Assembly (NCBI RefSeq): GCF_900090245.1 | Contig: NZ_FMDN01000007.1 | Location: 186,001 to 250,000, forward strand | Reading direction: 5' to 3' | Source of the DNA: Micromonospora halophytica | Lineage (GTDB): Bacteria > Actinomycetota > Actinomycetes > Mycobacteriales > Micromonosporaceae | Length of the DNA stretch: 64,000 nucleotides | Part shown: positions 17,955 through 26,869 of the stretch, in pieces | Position numbering within the stretch: position 1 is the stretch's first letter | Layout: each line of letters opens with the position of its first letter | Made by a program: the position numbers and the translations under genes | Notes under the pieces: generated by a model | What the model saw: only the letters and a program-made list of their open reading frames with translations | Databases searched by the model: none | Told to the model about the DNA's origin: nothing

Positions 17955-17979
17955 GGCCGATCCAAGTGTTGGATCGGCC
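17955..17979. repeat. perfect 11-bp-stem hairpin inside copy A
   Basis: GGCCGATCCAA, loop GTG, TTGGATCGGCC. It sits between the tandem array and the right arm of copy A. It could be a terminator or part of a larger folded RNA. Confidence 0.75.
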
Positions 17980-18047
17980 CTCTGAGCTGCGCCGCCTGAT
18001 CCATCTGTGCCATCAAGTCCGTAGCGTCCGGCAGGACATCCCACTCC

Positions 18048-18107
18048 CGCCGCAGCCGCAGCCACTGCCGCAGCCGCAGCCGCAGCCACTGCCGCAGCCG
18101 CTGCCGG
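18048..18107 (+). repeat. CCGCAG hexamer microsatellite
   Basis: Runs of CCGCAG interrupted by CCACTG and ending CCGCTG, about 60 bp. It begins about 16 bp after the right arm of copy A. Such hexamer tracts are prone to slippage. Confidence 0.75.
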
Positions 18108-18258
18108 GAGCATCGTCGGACGCGGGTGCCGGGCGCGCGGCGTCCGGGGGGCGGCGGGCCGGCGACTGCGCCCTATCCGCCCGGACGCGTACTTCGAGGC
18201 CGGAGTGGGTAAGCACGGGCCGACCACAGGACTGCAGGCTCTCATCACGGAGGACGTC

Positions 18259-18501
18259 ATGGCCGACATGCACGCGACCGCCCGCCCGCGCAGCAACGCC
18301 GCCCGGATCTGCACGATCCTGGCCTTCGTCTTCGCCGTCGTCGCGATCTTCGTGGCGCCGCTGCTCTTCGGTATCGCCGGCCTGGTGCTCGGCATCGTCG
18401 GTGCGGTGCTGGGCGACAAGCCGCTCGGCTGGTACGCGGCCGCCGCCAGCGTCGTCGGCGCGATCATCGGCATGGCCCTCGTGGCCGCCCTGCTCAACTG
18501 A
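18259..18501 (+). CDS. small membrane protein of unknown function
   Basis: 80 residues with two to three hydrophobic segments (ICTILAFVFAVVAIFVAPLL, GIAGLVLGIVGAVLGD, AAASVVGAIIGMALVAALL). ATG 18259 follows GGAGG at a spacing of six. Resembles the DUF4190-like group of small actinobacterial membrane proteins, but I am not certain of the family. It sits alone between the repeat region and a bidirectional terminator. Function unknown. Confidence 0.8.
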   Translation: MADMHATARPRSNAARICTILAFVFAVVAIFVAPLLFGIAGLVLGIVGAVLGDKPLGWYAAAASVVGAIIGMALVAALLN

Positions 18502-18519
18502 CGTCCCCACCACCACCGC

Positions 18520-18550
18520 ACGAGGCCCGCCGGAATCCGGCGGGCCTCGT
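18520..18550. terminator. bidirectional terminator between small membrane protein and ftsK
   Basis: ACGAGGCCCGCCGG, loop AAT, and its exact inverse: a 14-bp perfect stem between two convergent stop codons (18501 and 18586). Confidence 0.85.
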
Positions 18551-18585
18551 CGCGCCCGGACCCGGGACCGGGAGGGACCGCGCGG

Positions 18586-21039
18586 TCAGTCCCCGTCGCC
18601 GCGCAGGCCGACCAGGACCTCCTCCAGCTCGTCCGGCTTGACCAGCACGTCGCGGGCCTTGGAGCCCTCGGAGGGGCCGACCACGCCCCTGGTCTCCATC
18701 AGGTCCATCAGCCGGCCCGCCTTGGCGAAGCCGACCCGCAGCTTGCGCTGGAGCATCGAGGTCGAGCCGAACTGCGAGGTGACCACCAGCTCCACCGCCT
18801 GCACCAGCAGGTCCAGGTCGTCGCCGATGTCCTCGTCGATCTTCTTCTTGCTGTCCTGTGCGGGGGCCAGCACGTCTGGGCGGAACTCCGGCTCCCGCTG
18901 GTCCTTGCAGAACTTGACCACGTCGGCGATCTCGCGCTCGGTCACCCACGCGCCCTGGATCCGGATCGGCTTCGACGCGCCCATCGGCAGGAAGAGGCCG
19001 TCGCCCCGGCCGAGCAGCTTCTCCGCGCCCGGCTGGTCGAGGATGACCCGCGAATCGGCCAGCGACGAGGTGGCGAAGGCGAGCCGGGACGGCACGTTCG
19101 CCTTGATCAGGCCGGTGACCACGTCGACCGAGGGGCGCTGGGTGGCCAGCACCAGGTGGATGCCGGCGGCGCGGGCCAGCTGGGTGATCCGGACGACGGA
19201 GTCCTCCACGTCGCGGGGGGCCACCATCATCAGGTCGGCCAGCTCGTCCACGATCACCAGCAGGTACGGGTACGGGCGCATCTCCCGCTCGCTGCCCGGC
19301 GGAGCCTTGATCTCGCCGCTGCGCACCTTGCGGTTGAAGTCGTCGATGTGCCGGACCCCGTTGGCGGCGAGGTCGTCGTAGCGCATGTCCATCTCGCGCA
19401 CGACCCACTCCAGCGAGTCGGCCGCCTTCTTCGCGTTGGTGACGATCGGCGTGACCAGGTGCGGGATCCCCTCGTAGCCGGTCATCTCGACCCGCTTCGG
19501 GTCGATCAGCAGCAGCCGTACCTCGTCCGGGGTGGCCCGGGTCAGGATCGACACCAACAGCGAGTTGAGGCACGAGGACTTGCCAGCACCCGTCGCGCCG
19601 GCGATCAGGATGTGAGGCATCTTCGCGAGGTTGGCCACCACGAAGCCACCCTCGATGTCCTTGCCGAGCGCCACCACCATCGGGTGATGGTCGCTGGTGG
19701 CTGCCCGGGAGCGGAGCACGTCACCGAGGGCCACGTTCTCCGGGTCGGTGTTCGGGATCTCCACACCGACCGCGCTCTTGCCCGGGATCGGGCTGAGGAT
19801 GCGCACGTCCGGGGACTTCACCGCGTACGCGATGTTGCGGGAGAGCTGGGTGATCCGCTCGACCTTGACGCCCGGGCCGAGTTCGACCTCGTACCGGGTG
19901 ACCGTCGGGCCCCGGGTGAAGCCGGTGACCTCCGCGTCCACCCCGAATTGGTCGAAGACGCCGGTCAGCGCGGCGATCACCTCGTCGTTGGCCCGGCTGC
20001 GGGTCTTCGGCGCGGCGCCGCCGCTGAGCATGTTCGCCGGCGGGAGCGTGTAGTCCCCGTCCATCGCGGTGAGCGCGAGCTGCTCGGCCCGGGTCGGCGG
20101 CGGCGAGTGCTCCGGCGGCTCGACCGGCTTGCGGCTGGCGGGCACCTTCGCCGGTGGCTTGCGGGGCAGCACCAGGGTGTCCTGGAGGTCCACCGCGTCG
20201 GGATCGTCGTCCAGGTCGTCCGGGTCCAGCGGCGGCGGCACGGCCTTCTTCCGCGGCCGCCGGGCCGGCTTCTCGACCACCACCTCGGTCTCGCCGGGGG
20301 ACGGCGGCGCGACCAGCGTGCCGGCGAGCAGGCCGAGCCGCTCGGGGATCTTGTTGATCGGGGTGGCGGTGACCACCAGCAGACCGAAGACGAGCAGCAG
20401 GATCAGCAGCGGCACGGCCACCCAGGCGGTGACCGCCGCCTCCAGCAGGTCGCCGATCCCGGCGCCGATCAGCCCACCCGCGTAGTCGCGCTGCACCGGG
20501 TCGACCGGGTCCTGTCCGATGTGCAGCATCGCTGCGGTGGCGACGAGCATCGAGCCCCAGCCCACCAGGCCGCGGCCCCGGTGCTCCGGGTCGGGCGGGG
20601 TGCGCATCAGCCGCCAGGCGCCGATCATCAGCAGCACCGGCACCACGATCGCGATCGCGCCGAGGAAGAGGCGCACCGTGTCGGCGAGCCGCGCGCCGAG
20701 CGGACCGGCCCCGGAGAACCAGATCCCCACCCCGCTGAGGATGGCCAGACCGAACAGCAGCAGGCCCGCGCCGTCACGGCGGTGCTCCGGGTCCAGGTCG
20801 CCCGCGGAGGCGACCTGCCGGCCGGCGCCGCGCACCGCCCAGCCGACGCCGTGCGCCAACCCCATCCACAGTGCACCGATCGCCCGGCCGACGTACGCCG
20901 CCGGGGTCGGTCGGGCCGCGGTCCGCCGCCGGGGCGCGGCCTTCGCGGCCTTCTTCGCCGGTTGGCGGGCACGACTGTTCGTGGTCCCGCGCGGCGACGC
21001 GCCGCGTCGCCGACTCGCCTGAGAGGTACGGCCCGCCAT
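18586..21039 (-). CDS. ftsK: DNA translocase FtsK
   Basis: 817 residues. Basic Arg/Lys-rich N-terminus (RRRGASPR, KKAAKAAPRRR), four transmembrane segments (about residues 60-260), a Pro/Asp-rich linker, then the motor: Walker A GATGAGKSS (about 455), LLIDPKRVEMTGY, Walker B YLLVIVDELADLMM, and LATQRPSVDVVTG. The C-terminal gamma winged-helix (SQFGSTSMLQRKLRVGFAKAGRLMDLMETRG) reads KOPS sequences and activates XerCD. It pumps chromosome ends into daughter cells at division or sporulation. ATG 21039 is chosen because frames upstream have no family similarity. Confidence 0.96.
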   Translation of the reverse strand: MAGRTSQASRRRGASPRGTTNSRARQPAKKAAKAAPRRRTAARPTPAAYVGRAIGALWMGLAHGVGWAVRGAGRQVASAGDLDPEHRRDGAGLLLFGLAILSGVGIWFSGAGPLGARLADTVRLFLGAIAIVVPVLLMIGAWRLMRTPPDPEHRGRGLVGWGSMLVATAAMLHIGQDPVDPVQRDYAGGLIGAGIGDLLEAAVTAWVAVPLLILLLVFGLLVVTATPINKIPERLGLLAGTLVAPPSPGETEVVVEKPARRPRKKAVPPPLDPDDLDDDPDAVDLQDTLVLPRKPPAKVPASRKPVEPPEHSPPPTRAEQLALTAMDGDYTLPPANMLSGGAAPKTRSRANDEVIAALTGVFDQFGVDAEVTGFTRGPTVTRYEVELGPGVKVERITQLSRNIAYAVKSPDVRILSPIPGKSAVGVEIPNTDPENVALGDVLRSRAATSDHHPMVVALGKDIEGGFVVANLAKMPHILIAGATGAGKSSCLNSLLVSILTRATPDEVRLLLIDPKRVEMTGYEGIPHLVTPIVTNAKKAADSLEWVVREMDMRYDDLAANGVRHIDDFNRKVRSGEIKAPPGSEREMRPYPYLLVIVDELADLMMVAPRDVEDSVVRITQLARAAGIHLVLATQRPSVDVVTGLIKANVPSRLAFATSSLADSRVILDQPGAEKLLGRGDGLFLPMGASKPIRIQGAWVTEREIADVVKFCKDQREPEFRPDVLAPAQDSKKKIDEDIGDDLDLLVQAVELVVTSQFGSTSMLQRKLRVGFAKAGRLMDLMETRGVVGPSEGSKARDVLVKPDELEEVLVGLRGDGD

Positions 21040-21153
21040 AGAGTCACCGTAACGGCGTGACCCGGGAGATCGCCGCTTTTCCGGGTCGTGTCCGTGTGTC
21101 GCAGCACGGACCGCGCCCACAGACGTGTTATTCGCCTCAGGAAGGGATGCCCG

Positions 21154-21630
21154 ATGGCGTCGCCTGCTTTCGAGGACGGTTCGGACCCCCTGGCCGGACA
21201 CCCGCAGGCCCTTCGGCCGCTGACCCGCGATCTGGTCGCCGCCGTGCTGGGCAACCGGGGCTACGCCTACTCGACCGACGACGACGGCGACCTGGTGGGC
21301 CGCTGGGACGACAACCTGATCTGGTTCCTCCGCCCCGGCGAGGCCGGGGAGCTGCTCCAGGTCCGCACCATGGCGGCCCCGGCCTTCGGCATCGAGTACG
21401 TCCCCGCGCTCTACGCCTTCTGCAACTCCTGGAACCACGACCGACTCTGGCCGAAGGCGTTCGTGCACGTCGACGACGACGGGGTGGCCCGGGTCTGCGG
21501 CGAGGTCATCACCGACCTGGAACGCGGGGTCACCCCGCACCAGCTCGACCAGCTCATCGACTGCGGCATCTCCACCGGCTGCCAGCTCGCCGCCGCCGTC
21601 GGTCGGCTCCCCGGCGGGACGACCCGGTGA
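21154..21630 (+). CDS. YbjN-domain protein (short)
   Basis: 158 residues. ATG 21154 follows AGGAAGGG. The body matches YbjN/CesT-like peptide-binding folds: LVAAVLGNRGYAYSTDDDGDLVGRWDD, then YAFCNSWNHDRLWPKAFVHV and VITDLERGVTPHQLDQLIDCGISTG. The motif YAFCN-WNHDR is repeated in the next gene, so the pair is a tandem duplication of the domain. Its stop overlaps the downstream GTG (GTGA), so the two are translationally coupled. YbjN proteins in other bacteria influence motility and stress; the role here is unknown. Confidence 0.88.
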   Translation: MASPAFEDGSDPLAGHPQALRPLTRDLVAAVLGNRGYAYSTDDDGDLVGRWDDNLIWFLRPGEAGELLQVRTMAAPAFGIEYVPALYAFCNSWNHDRLWPKAFVHVDDDGVARVCGEVITDLERGVTPHQLDQLIDCGISTGCQLAAAVGRLPGGTTR

Positions 21631-23231
21631 CCGGCCACGCCGGGGACGCGGACCGCCGGCTGCGGGGCGCCCCGGCGCCCGAGCTGGTGGCGGCGCTGGC
21701 CGACGCCCGGGACATGCCGGACGGTGAGGCCCGCTTCGCCGAGCTGGAACGGATCGCCGCCCGGGCCGACGCGCTCGGCGACGCACGGTCCGCACTGGAC
21801 GCCCGGTTCGCGCTGGTCGAGGCGTACCTGCTGCACGGGGAGCGGTGGCGGCTGACCGAACCGGTGCGCCGCTGCCTCGCCGCCGTCGACCGCTTCCCCG
21901 AGCTGCTGGCCGAGCGCCCCGGCGAGGCGGAGCTGCTGCGCCGGCACCAGCGGTACGCGGTCGAGGCGGCGATCGGCACCCCGCGGATCGGCCTGGACAC
22001 CGCCCGCGCCCTCCTCGACGACCTGGCCCGCCGGGGCGGCGAGACCAGCGGGCTGGTCGCCCAGCTCCGATGCCGGCTCGCCGACCACCTCGGCGACGAG
22101 CCGACCGCCCGCCGCTGGCACGACACCTGGGCCGCGGCCGAACCCGACCCGACGGCCGGCTGCCCCGGCTGCCTGCCGGCCCGCCGGGCGGAACTGCTCG
22201 CCGGGTGGGGCGACGACGTGGCGGCACGGGAGACGCTGCGTCCGGTCCTCGACGGCGCGGTGGACTGCACCGACCAGCCGGAGCGGGCCCTCGCGGTGGG
22301 GCTGCTGCCCTGGTTGCGCGCCGGTGAGACGGAGCGGGCCGGGCAGGCGCACGTCCGGGCGTACCGGCGGCACCGGCGGGAACGGACCGCCTTCGGGTAC
22401 CTGGCCGTGCACCTGCGCTTCTGCGCTCTGGCCGGGCATCCCGGGCGAGGGCTGGACGTCCTCGCCGAGCAACTGCCCCGGCTGGACCACCCGTACGACG
22501 ACCTCACCGCGATGGAGTTCGCCGCCGCCGGGGCACTGGTCTGTGCCCTGGCCGCCGAGGCGGGGCTGGGCGGACGGCGGATCCACCGCCCGGCGCACGG
22601 GAGCCGTCCGGCGGCCGAGGTGGACGTGGACACCCTCGGCACCGACCTGCTGACCCTCGCCACCGGGCTGGCCGGCAGTTTCGACGCCCGCAACGGCACC
22701 GGGCACCAGTCCGGCCGGATCGCCTCGTGGCTGGCCGAGCGGCCGGTCGGCACGCCGGTGCCGCTGCCGGACGACGACGGCGAGCCGGCGGAGGACGACG
22801 CGCCCTTCGTGCCGGCGGCCGACGAGCTGGCCCCGCTCAGCCTGTCCATGATCACGTCGGTGCTGGACGGTCGGGGCGACGTCTACGCGGTCGACGCCGG
22901 CGGCGTGGTGGTCGGACGCTGGAACGAGGCGGTGATCCAGTTCCGGCAGGTGGGCACGCGTGGGGAGATCCTGCACGCGCGGGTGGTGGCGGCCCGCCGG
23001 CTGCCGTCGGCGCGGCTGACCGAGGCGTACGCCTTCTGCAACGCCTGGAACCACGACCGGCTGCTGCCCAAGGCGTACGTGCACGACCTGGGCGGCGGCG
23101 AGCTGGTGCTGGCCGGCGACGTCACCACCGACCTGGAGCACGGGGTGGCCCCCGCACAGCTCGGGGTGCTGGTCGACGCGACGGTCGCCACCGGCGTCGC
23201 GTACGCCGAGGCGGTCGCCGCCCTGCCCTGA
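21627..23231 (+). CDS. helical-repeat protein with C-terminal YbjN domain
   Basis: 534 residues. The first ~390 residues are Ala/Leu/Arg-rich helices resembling TPR repeats (ARFAELERIAARADALGDAR, DARFALVEAYLLHGERWRL, RYRRHRRERTAFGYLAVHL), including CPGC in TAGCPGCLPARRAELLAGWG that might bind metal. An acidic linker (PDDDGEPAEDDAPF) leads to a C-terminal YbjN domain with YAFCNAWNHDRLLPKAYVHD and VTTDLEHGVAPAQL, paralogous to the preceding gene. GTG 21627 overlaps the upstream stop. Likely forms a complex with that protein; function unknown. Confidence 0.85.
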   Translation: MTGHAGDADRRLRGAPAPELVAALADARDMPDGEARFAELERIAARADALGDARSALDARFALVEAYLLHGERWRLTEPVRRCLAAVDRFPELLAERPGEAELLRRHQRYAVEAAIGTPRIGLDTARALLDDLARRGGETSGLVAQLRCRLADHLGDEPTARRWHDTWAAAEPDPTAGCPGCLPARRAELLAGWGDDVAARETLRPVLDGAVDCTDQPERALAVGLLPWLRAGETERAGQAHVRAYRRHRRERTAFGYLAVHLRFCALAGHPGRGLDVLAEQLPRLDHPYDDLTAMEFAAAGALVCALAAEAGLGGRRIHRPAHGSRPAAEVDVDTLGTDLLTLATGLAGSFDARNGTGHQSGRIASWLAERPVGTPVPLPDDDGEPAEDDAPFVPAADELAPLSLSMITSVLDGRGDVYAVDAGGVVVGRWNEAVIQFRQVGTRGEILHARVVAARRLPSARLTEAYAFCNAWNHDRLLPKAYVHDLGGGELVLAGDVTTDLEHGVAPAQLGVLVDATVATGVAYAEAVAALP

Positions 23232-23311
23232 CCGGCCGGTGGGCGACGGCCCTCGCGCCGGTCGCCCGGACCGCCGCGGCGGTGTCCGGGCCGGTGACCT
23301 CCGGACGCGGT

Positions 23312-23352
23312 GCGGCCCCCCGGCCACCGGGCGGTGGTGGTCGGGGGGCCGC
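23312..23352. terminator. bidirectional terminator
   Basis: GCGGCCCCCCG and its exact inverse flank an inner CCACC/GGTGG hairpin, between the convergent stops at 23231 and 23372. Confidence 0.8.
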
Positions 23353-23371
23353 GGTCCGCGGTGCCGGTGGT

Positions 23372-24949
23372 TCAGTTCGCGGAGAACGCGAGCGTGTACT
23401 CGCCCGAGCCGCTCTGGGCGGTGACCCGGTAGCGGTAGGCCCCGGCGGCGCCGTCGGCCTCCAGCCTGGCGATGCCGTCGACGGTGGCGGCGCGGGCCAC
23501 GGTGCGGAAGCCGGCACCGGTCCAGCGCTGCAGCTCCAGCACCAGCCGGGCGCCGTCGGGGGCGTCCAGGCAGGCGCTCTGCGCGCCGGCCTCCGTCACG
23601 TACCAGCGGCCGTCCGGCTGGACCTGCGAGCGACCGGCGGAGATGGCGCCGGTCCGGCTGACGTCGCCGGTGCAGACCGAGGTCTCCGCGCCGCCGGCCG
23701 GCGGGGCGGTCGGGGCGACGGTGGCCGGCGGCGCGGTGGCGTCGCCGCCGGCCGGCGGATCGGCCGGGGCGGACTGGCCGTTCGCGGTGACCAGGGTCAG
23801 GTTGTTGCGCTGGAGGATCTCGTTGACCGGCTGGAAGAAGGTCACCCCGCCGACGGTGCAGTCGCCCGACCCGCCGGAGGTGACACCCTGCGCCTGGTCG
23901 CCGGAGAGCCACGCGCCGCCCGAGTCACCGGGCTCGGCGCAGACGTTGGTCCGGGTCAGGCCGGTGACCGTCCCCTCCGGGTAGTTCACCGTGGCGTTCC
24001 TGGCCTGGATCACGCCGCAGCGGGCACCCGTGGTGGAGCCGGAGCGACAGATCGACGCGCCGACCGGGGCCTCGGTCGAGCCGTTCACCGGCGCGACACC
24101 GCCGTTGAAGTCGTTCACCACGCCCTGCGGCGTCCACTGGTTGTTGGTCCGCACGAACGCCCAGTCGTCGCCGGGGAACGAGGACGCGGCGAAGGTGCCC
24201 TGGGCGACCCGGTTGGCACCGGTGGTGCGGTCCCCCTGCCGGCCGCAGTGCCCGGCGGTCACAAACCCGCCGACCACGGAGAAGCCGACCGAGCAGCGAC
24301 CGGCGTCGTTGATGAAGTAGGCGTCGCCGCCGCGCACGTCGAACAGCGGGCGCGGCTGCTCCCGGGACGTGGTGACCCGGACCGCCCCGGCCGGCGCTCC
24401 GGACGTCGCGGCGAAGCGGCGGCCGGCCTCCTCGGCGCCGGGCCGGGCGAGCACCACCACCGAGTTGGTGGCAACGTCGACGTACCAGCCGGCGATGTCC
24501 GGGGTGGCCTGCCGGCCGGCGGAGTCGAGCCGGCTCTTCACCGCGTCCAGATCGCTCACGCCGCGCCGCACCTGCTTCGGCACCGCGCCGGCCGCCTCGA
24601 CCTTCGCCGCCTCGGCCGGGTCGGCCACCGCGACGGTCAGCGTCGCGCCGTCGGCGCTCAGCCAGGCGCCGGCGTAGTCGGCGCCGAGTTGGGCGCGGAG
24701 CCGGCCGAGGGTGCCGGTGGCCTGCCGCTCGGCGGTCAGCCGCCGCACCGCCTGCTCGCGGCTGAGCCGGAGGTCGCGGCTCATCGCGTCCACCACCTCG
24801 GGCGCCACCCCGCCGGTGGTCTTCGCGCCGGCCGGTCCGCCGGCCGGCGGGGTGGCGTTCTCGCCGGCGAACGACGGCAGGGTCACCGCCGCCGTCAAGC
24901 CCGCCGCCGCCACCACGACACCGACGGCTGTCATCCTTCTGCGGTCCAT
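23372..24949 (-). CDS. secreted S1-family serine protease (streptogrisin/alpha-lytic type) with C-terminal beta domain
   Basis: 525 residues. Signal peptide (MDRRRMTAVGVVVAAAGLTA... cut near residue 29), an alpha-lytic-type pro-region (residues ~45-200) that folds the enzyme, then the protease: catalytic His234 in VTAGHCG, Asp261/262 in GDDWAFV, Ser343 in GDSGGAW. Six Cys in the catalytic domain fit the disulfides of the family. A Pro/Ala linker (~395-420) leads to a ~100-residue C-terminal domain ending YRVTAQSGSGEYTLAFSAN, resembling pre-peptidase C-terminal or carbohydrate-binding modules. ATG 24949 follows GGAGGAG. Monocistronic between two terminators. Confidence 0.94.
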   Translation of the reverse strand: MDRRRMTAVGVVVAAAGLTAAVTLPSFAGENATPPAGGPAGAKTTGGVAPEVVDAMSRDLRLSREQAVRRLTAERQATGTLGRLRAQLGADYAGAWLSADGATLTVAVADPAEAAKVEAAGAVPKQVRRGVSDLDAVKSRLDSAGRQATPDIAGWYVDVATNSVVVLARPGAEEAGRRFAATSGAPAGAVRVTTSREQPRPLFDVRGGDAYFINDAGRCSVGFSVVGGFVTAGHCGRQGDRTTGANRVAQGTFAASSFPGDDWAFVRTNNQWTPQGVVNDFNGGVAPVNGSTEAPVGASICRSGSTTGARCGVIQARNATVNYPEGTVTGLTRTNVCAEPGDSGGAWLSGDQAQGVTSGGSGDCTVGGVTFFQPVNEILQRNNLTLVTANGQSAPADPPAGGDATAPPATVAPTAPPAGGAETSVCTGDVSRTGAISAGRSQVQPDGRWYVTEAGAQSACLDAPDGARLVLELQRWTGAGFRTVARAATVDGIARLEADGAAGAYRYRVTAQSGSGEYTLAFSAN

Positions 24950-25081
24950 CCGCCATGCTCCTCCCGGCCCGCGCCTGGGTGCGCCTGCCGGAACGGAGTA
25001 CGGAGACGATGGCCGATCGGTTGAAGCCGATCCGGACCTTTCACCTCACCGTGTCCGAGTGATCACGTACCGGACACGACG

Positions 25082-25113
25082 ACGCCGGTCCACCGGGAAC
25101 GGTGGACCGGCGT
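25082..25113. terminator. terminator after rnj
   Basis: ACGCCGGTCCACC, loop of six, GGTGGACCGGCGT: 13-bp perfect stem starting 16 bp past the rnj stop. Confidence 0.85.
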
Positions 25114-25128
25114 GCGGAGCCAATGGGA

Positions 25129-26817
25129 TCAGACCTCGACGACCGTGGGGACGATCATCGGACGCCGGCGGTACGCGTCGTTGACCCAGCGCCCGACGGT
25201 GCGCCGGACGATCTGCTGGAGCTGGTGCGGGTCGGTGATGCCGTCCGCGGCGGCCCGGTTGAGCGCCTCGGTGACCAGCGGGACCACCGGGTTGAACGCC
25301 TCCGGGTCCTCGGAGAAGCCCTTCGCCGAGACGGTCGGCCCGCCGACCACCTTGCCGGTGACCGAGTCGACCACCACGGTGGTGGCGATGAAGCCGCCGT
25401 CGCCGAGGATGCGACGCTCGGTGAGCAACGACTCGCTGACGTCCCCGACGGCGAGACCGTCGACGTAGACGTACCGGCTCTTCACGTGCCCGACCAGGCT
25501 GGCCCGCCCCTCGACCAGGTCGACCACGTCGCCGTCCTCGCAGAGCACCACCCGGTCCGGCGCGACGCCGGACTCGATGCCGAGCCGGGCGTGCGCGCGC
25601 AGGTGCCGCCACTCGCCGTGCACCGGCATCAGGTTGCTCGGACGGACCACGTTGAGCAGGTAGAGCAGCTCACCGGCGGGGGCGTGGCCGGAGACGTGCA
25701 CCTTGGCCACGTCCTTGTGCACGACGACCGCGCCGGCCCGGGCCAGCCGGTTGATCACCCGGTAGACCGAGGTCTCGTTGCCGGGCACCAGCGAGCTGGC
25801 CAGCACCACGGTGTCACCCGGGGCGATGGTGATGTGCCGGTGGTCGCCGCTGGCCATCCGGCCCAGCGCGCTCATCGGCTCGCCCTGCGAACCGGTGGAC
25901 ATCAGCACGATCTGCTCGGGCGGCAGGGTGGTGGCCTCATCCAGCCCGACGACCAGGCCGGGCGGGATGTTGAGCAGGCCGAGGTCGCGGGCGATGCCCA
26001 TGTTGCGGACCATCGACCGGCCGATCAGCGCCACCTTGCGGCCGTGCTCGATGGCCGAGTCGAAGACCTGCTGCACCCGGTGCACGTGCGAGGCGAACGA
26101 GGCGACGATGATCCGCCCCTTGGCCTTCGCGAAGATCGAGTCGAGGACCGGCCCGATCTCCTTCTCCGGGGTGACGAAGCCGGGGATCTCCGCGTTGGTG
26201 GAGTCCGACAGGAGCAGGTCCACGCCCTCGGCGCCGAGCCGCGCGAAGCCGGCCAGGTCGGTGATCCGGCCGTCCAGCGGGAGCTGGTCCATCTTGAAGT
26301 CGCCGGTGTGCAGCACCAGGCCGGCCGGGGTGCGGATGGCCACCGCGAGGGCGTCCGGGATCGAGTGGTTCACCGCGAAGAACTCGCACTCGAACGGGCC
26401 CAGCCGCTCCCGGCCGCCCTCCCGCACGGTCAGCGTGTACGGCTGGATCCGCCGCTCGGCCAGCTTCGCCTCGACCAATGCCAGGGTGAACTGGGACCCG
26501 ACCAGCGGGATGTCGGGCTTGTGGGCCAGCAGGTACGGCACCGCGCCGATGTGGTCCTCGTGGCCGTGGGTGAGCACGATCGCCTGGACGTCGCCCAGCC
26601 GGTCCAGGATCGGGCCGAAGTCGGGCAGGATCAGGTCCACACCGGGCTGCTCGACGTCGGGGAAGAGCACCCCGCAGTCGACGATCAGCAGCTTGCCGTC
26701 GTACTCGAAGACGGTCATGTTCCGACCGATGGCGCCGAGCCCACCGAGCGGGATGATCCGCAGGCCGCCCTCCGGCAGCGGCGGGGGCAGCTCACCCTCG
26801 AAGTGCGCCTCGGTCAC
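25129..26817 (-). CDS. rnj: ribonuclease J
   Basis: 562 residues, metallo-beta-lactamase-fold RNase with beta-CASP domain, acting as 5'-3' exonuclease and endonuclease. Metal motif LTHGHEDHIGA (about residues 82-92), further ligands in HTGDFKMDQ and SDSTNAEIPG, and beta-CASP blocks IIVASFASHVHRVQQV, MSTGSQGEPMSALGRMA and VHVSGHAPAGELLYLL. C-terminal ~110-residue dimerisation domain (VTEALNRAAADGITDPHQLQQIVRRTVGRW). GTG 26817 follows GAGGTGG. Downstream of dapA (53 bp), the usual actinobacterial dapA-rnj pair. Confidence 0.96.
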   Translation of the reverse strand: MTEAHFEGELPPPLPEGGLRIIPLGGLGAIGRNMTVFEYDGKLLIVDCGVLFPDVEQPGVDLILPDFGPILDRLGDVQAIVLTHGHEDHIGAVPYLLAHKPDIPLVGSQFTLALVEAKLAERRIQPYTLTVREGGRERLGPFECEFFAVNHSIPDALAVAIRTPAGLVLHTGDFKMDQLPLDGRITDLAGFARLGAEGVDLLLSDSTNAEIPGFVTPEKEIGPVLDSIFAKAKGRIIVASFASHVHRVQQVFDSAIEHGRKVALIGRSMVRNMGIARDLGLLNIPPGLVVGLDEATTLPPEQIVLMSTGSQGEPMSALGRMASGDHRHITIAPGDTVVLASSLVPGNETSVYRVINRLARAGAVVVHKDVAKVHVSGHAPAGELLYLLNVVRPSNLMPVHGEWRHLRAHARLGIESGVAPDRVVLCEDGDVVDLVEGRASLVGHVKSRYVYVDGLAVGDVSESLLTERRILGDGGFIATTVVVDSVTGKVVGGPTVSAKGFSEDPEAFNPVVPLVTEALNRAAADGITDPHQLQQIVRRTVGRWVNDAYRRRPMIVPTVVEV

Positions 26818-26869
26818 GCGTCCACCTCATTCTGCGACGCCGGCAGGCGTCCGTCGTGTCGTACGGTCA

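Larger units (their letters stand above)
17798..18031. repeat. paired inverted-repeat element, copy A
   Basis: Left arm 17798-17832 and right arm 17998-18031 are near-perfect inverted copies (about 34 bp; differences at a few positions plus one extra G in the left arm), 165 bp apart. Arm consensus: CCGGA, CGCTACSGACYTGATSGC, four variable bases, ATGGATC. The same arms occur at 35573-35663. Looks like a MITE, a REP-type element or a structured RNA; no transposase gene is inside. Confidence 0.8.
17585..18258. other. gene-free region packed with repeats
   Basis: 674 bp between sugE and a small membrane-protein gene with no credible coding frame. It starts with an imperfect 28-bp-period direct repeat (17611-17660, unit beginning GACCGCCGCTGGTGGCCGG), then holds the paired inverted repeat 17798-18031, the five-unit 22-bp array inside it, a perfect hairpin at 17955-17979 and a CCGCAG-type microsatellite at 18048-18107. 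It resembles the second gene-free region at 35156-35864. Confidence 0.8.

Noticed and set aside
18013..18516. Gly/Cys-rich frame over the CCGCAG tract
   Set aside because: Product of the hexamer repeat and antisense to the small membrane protein.
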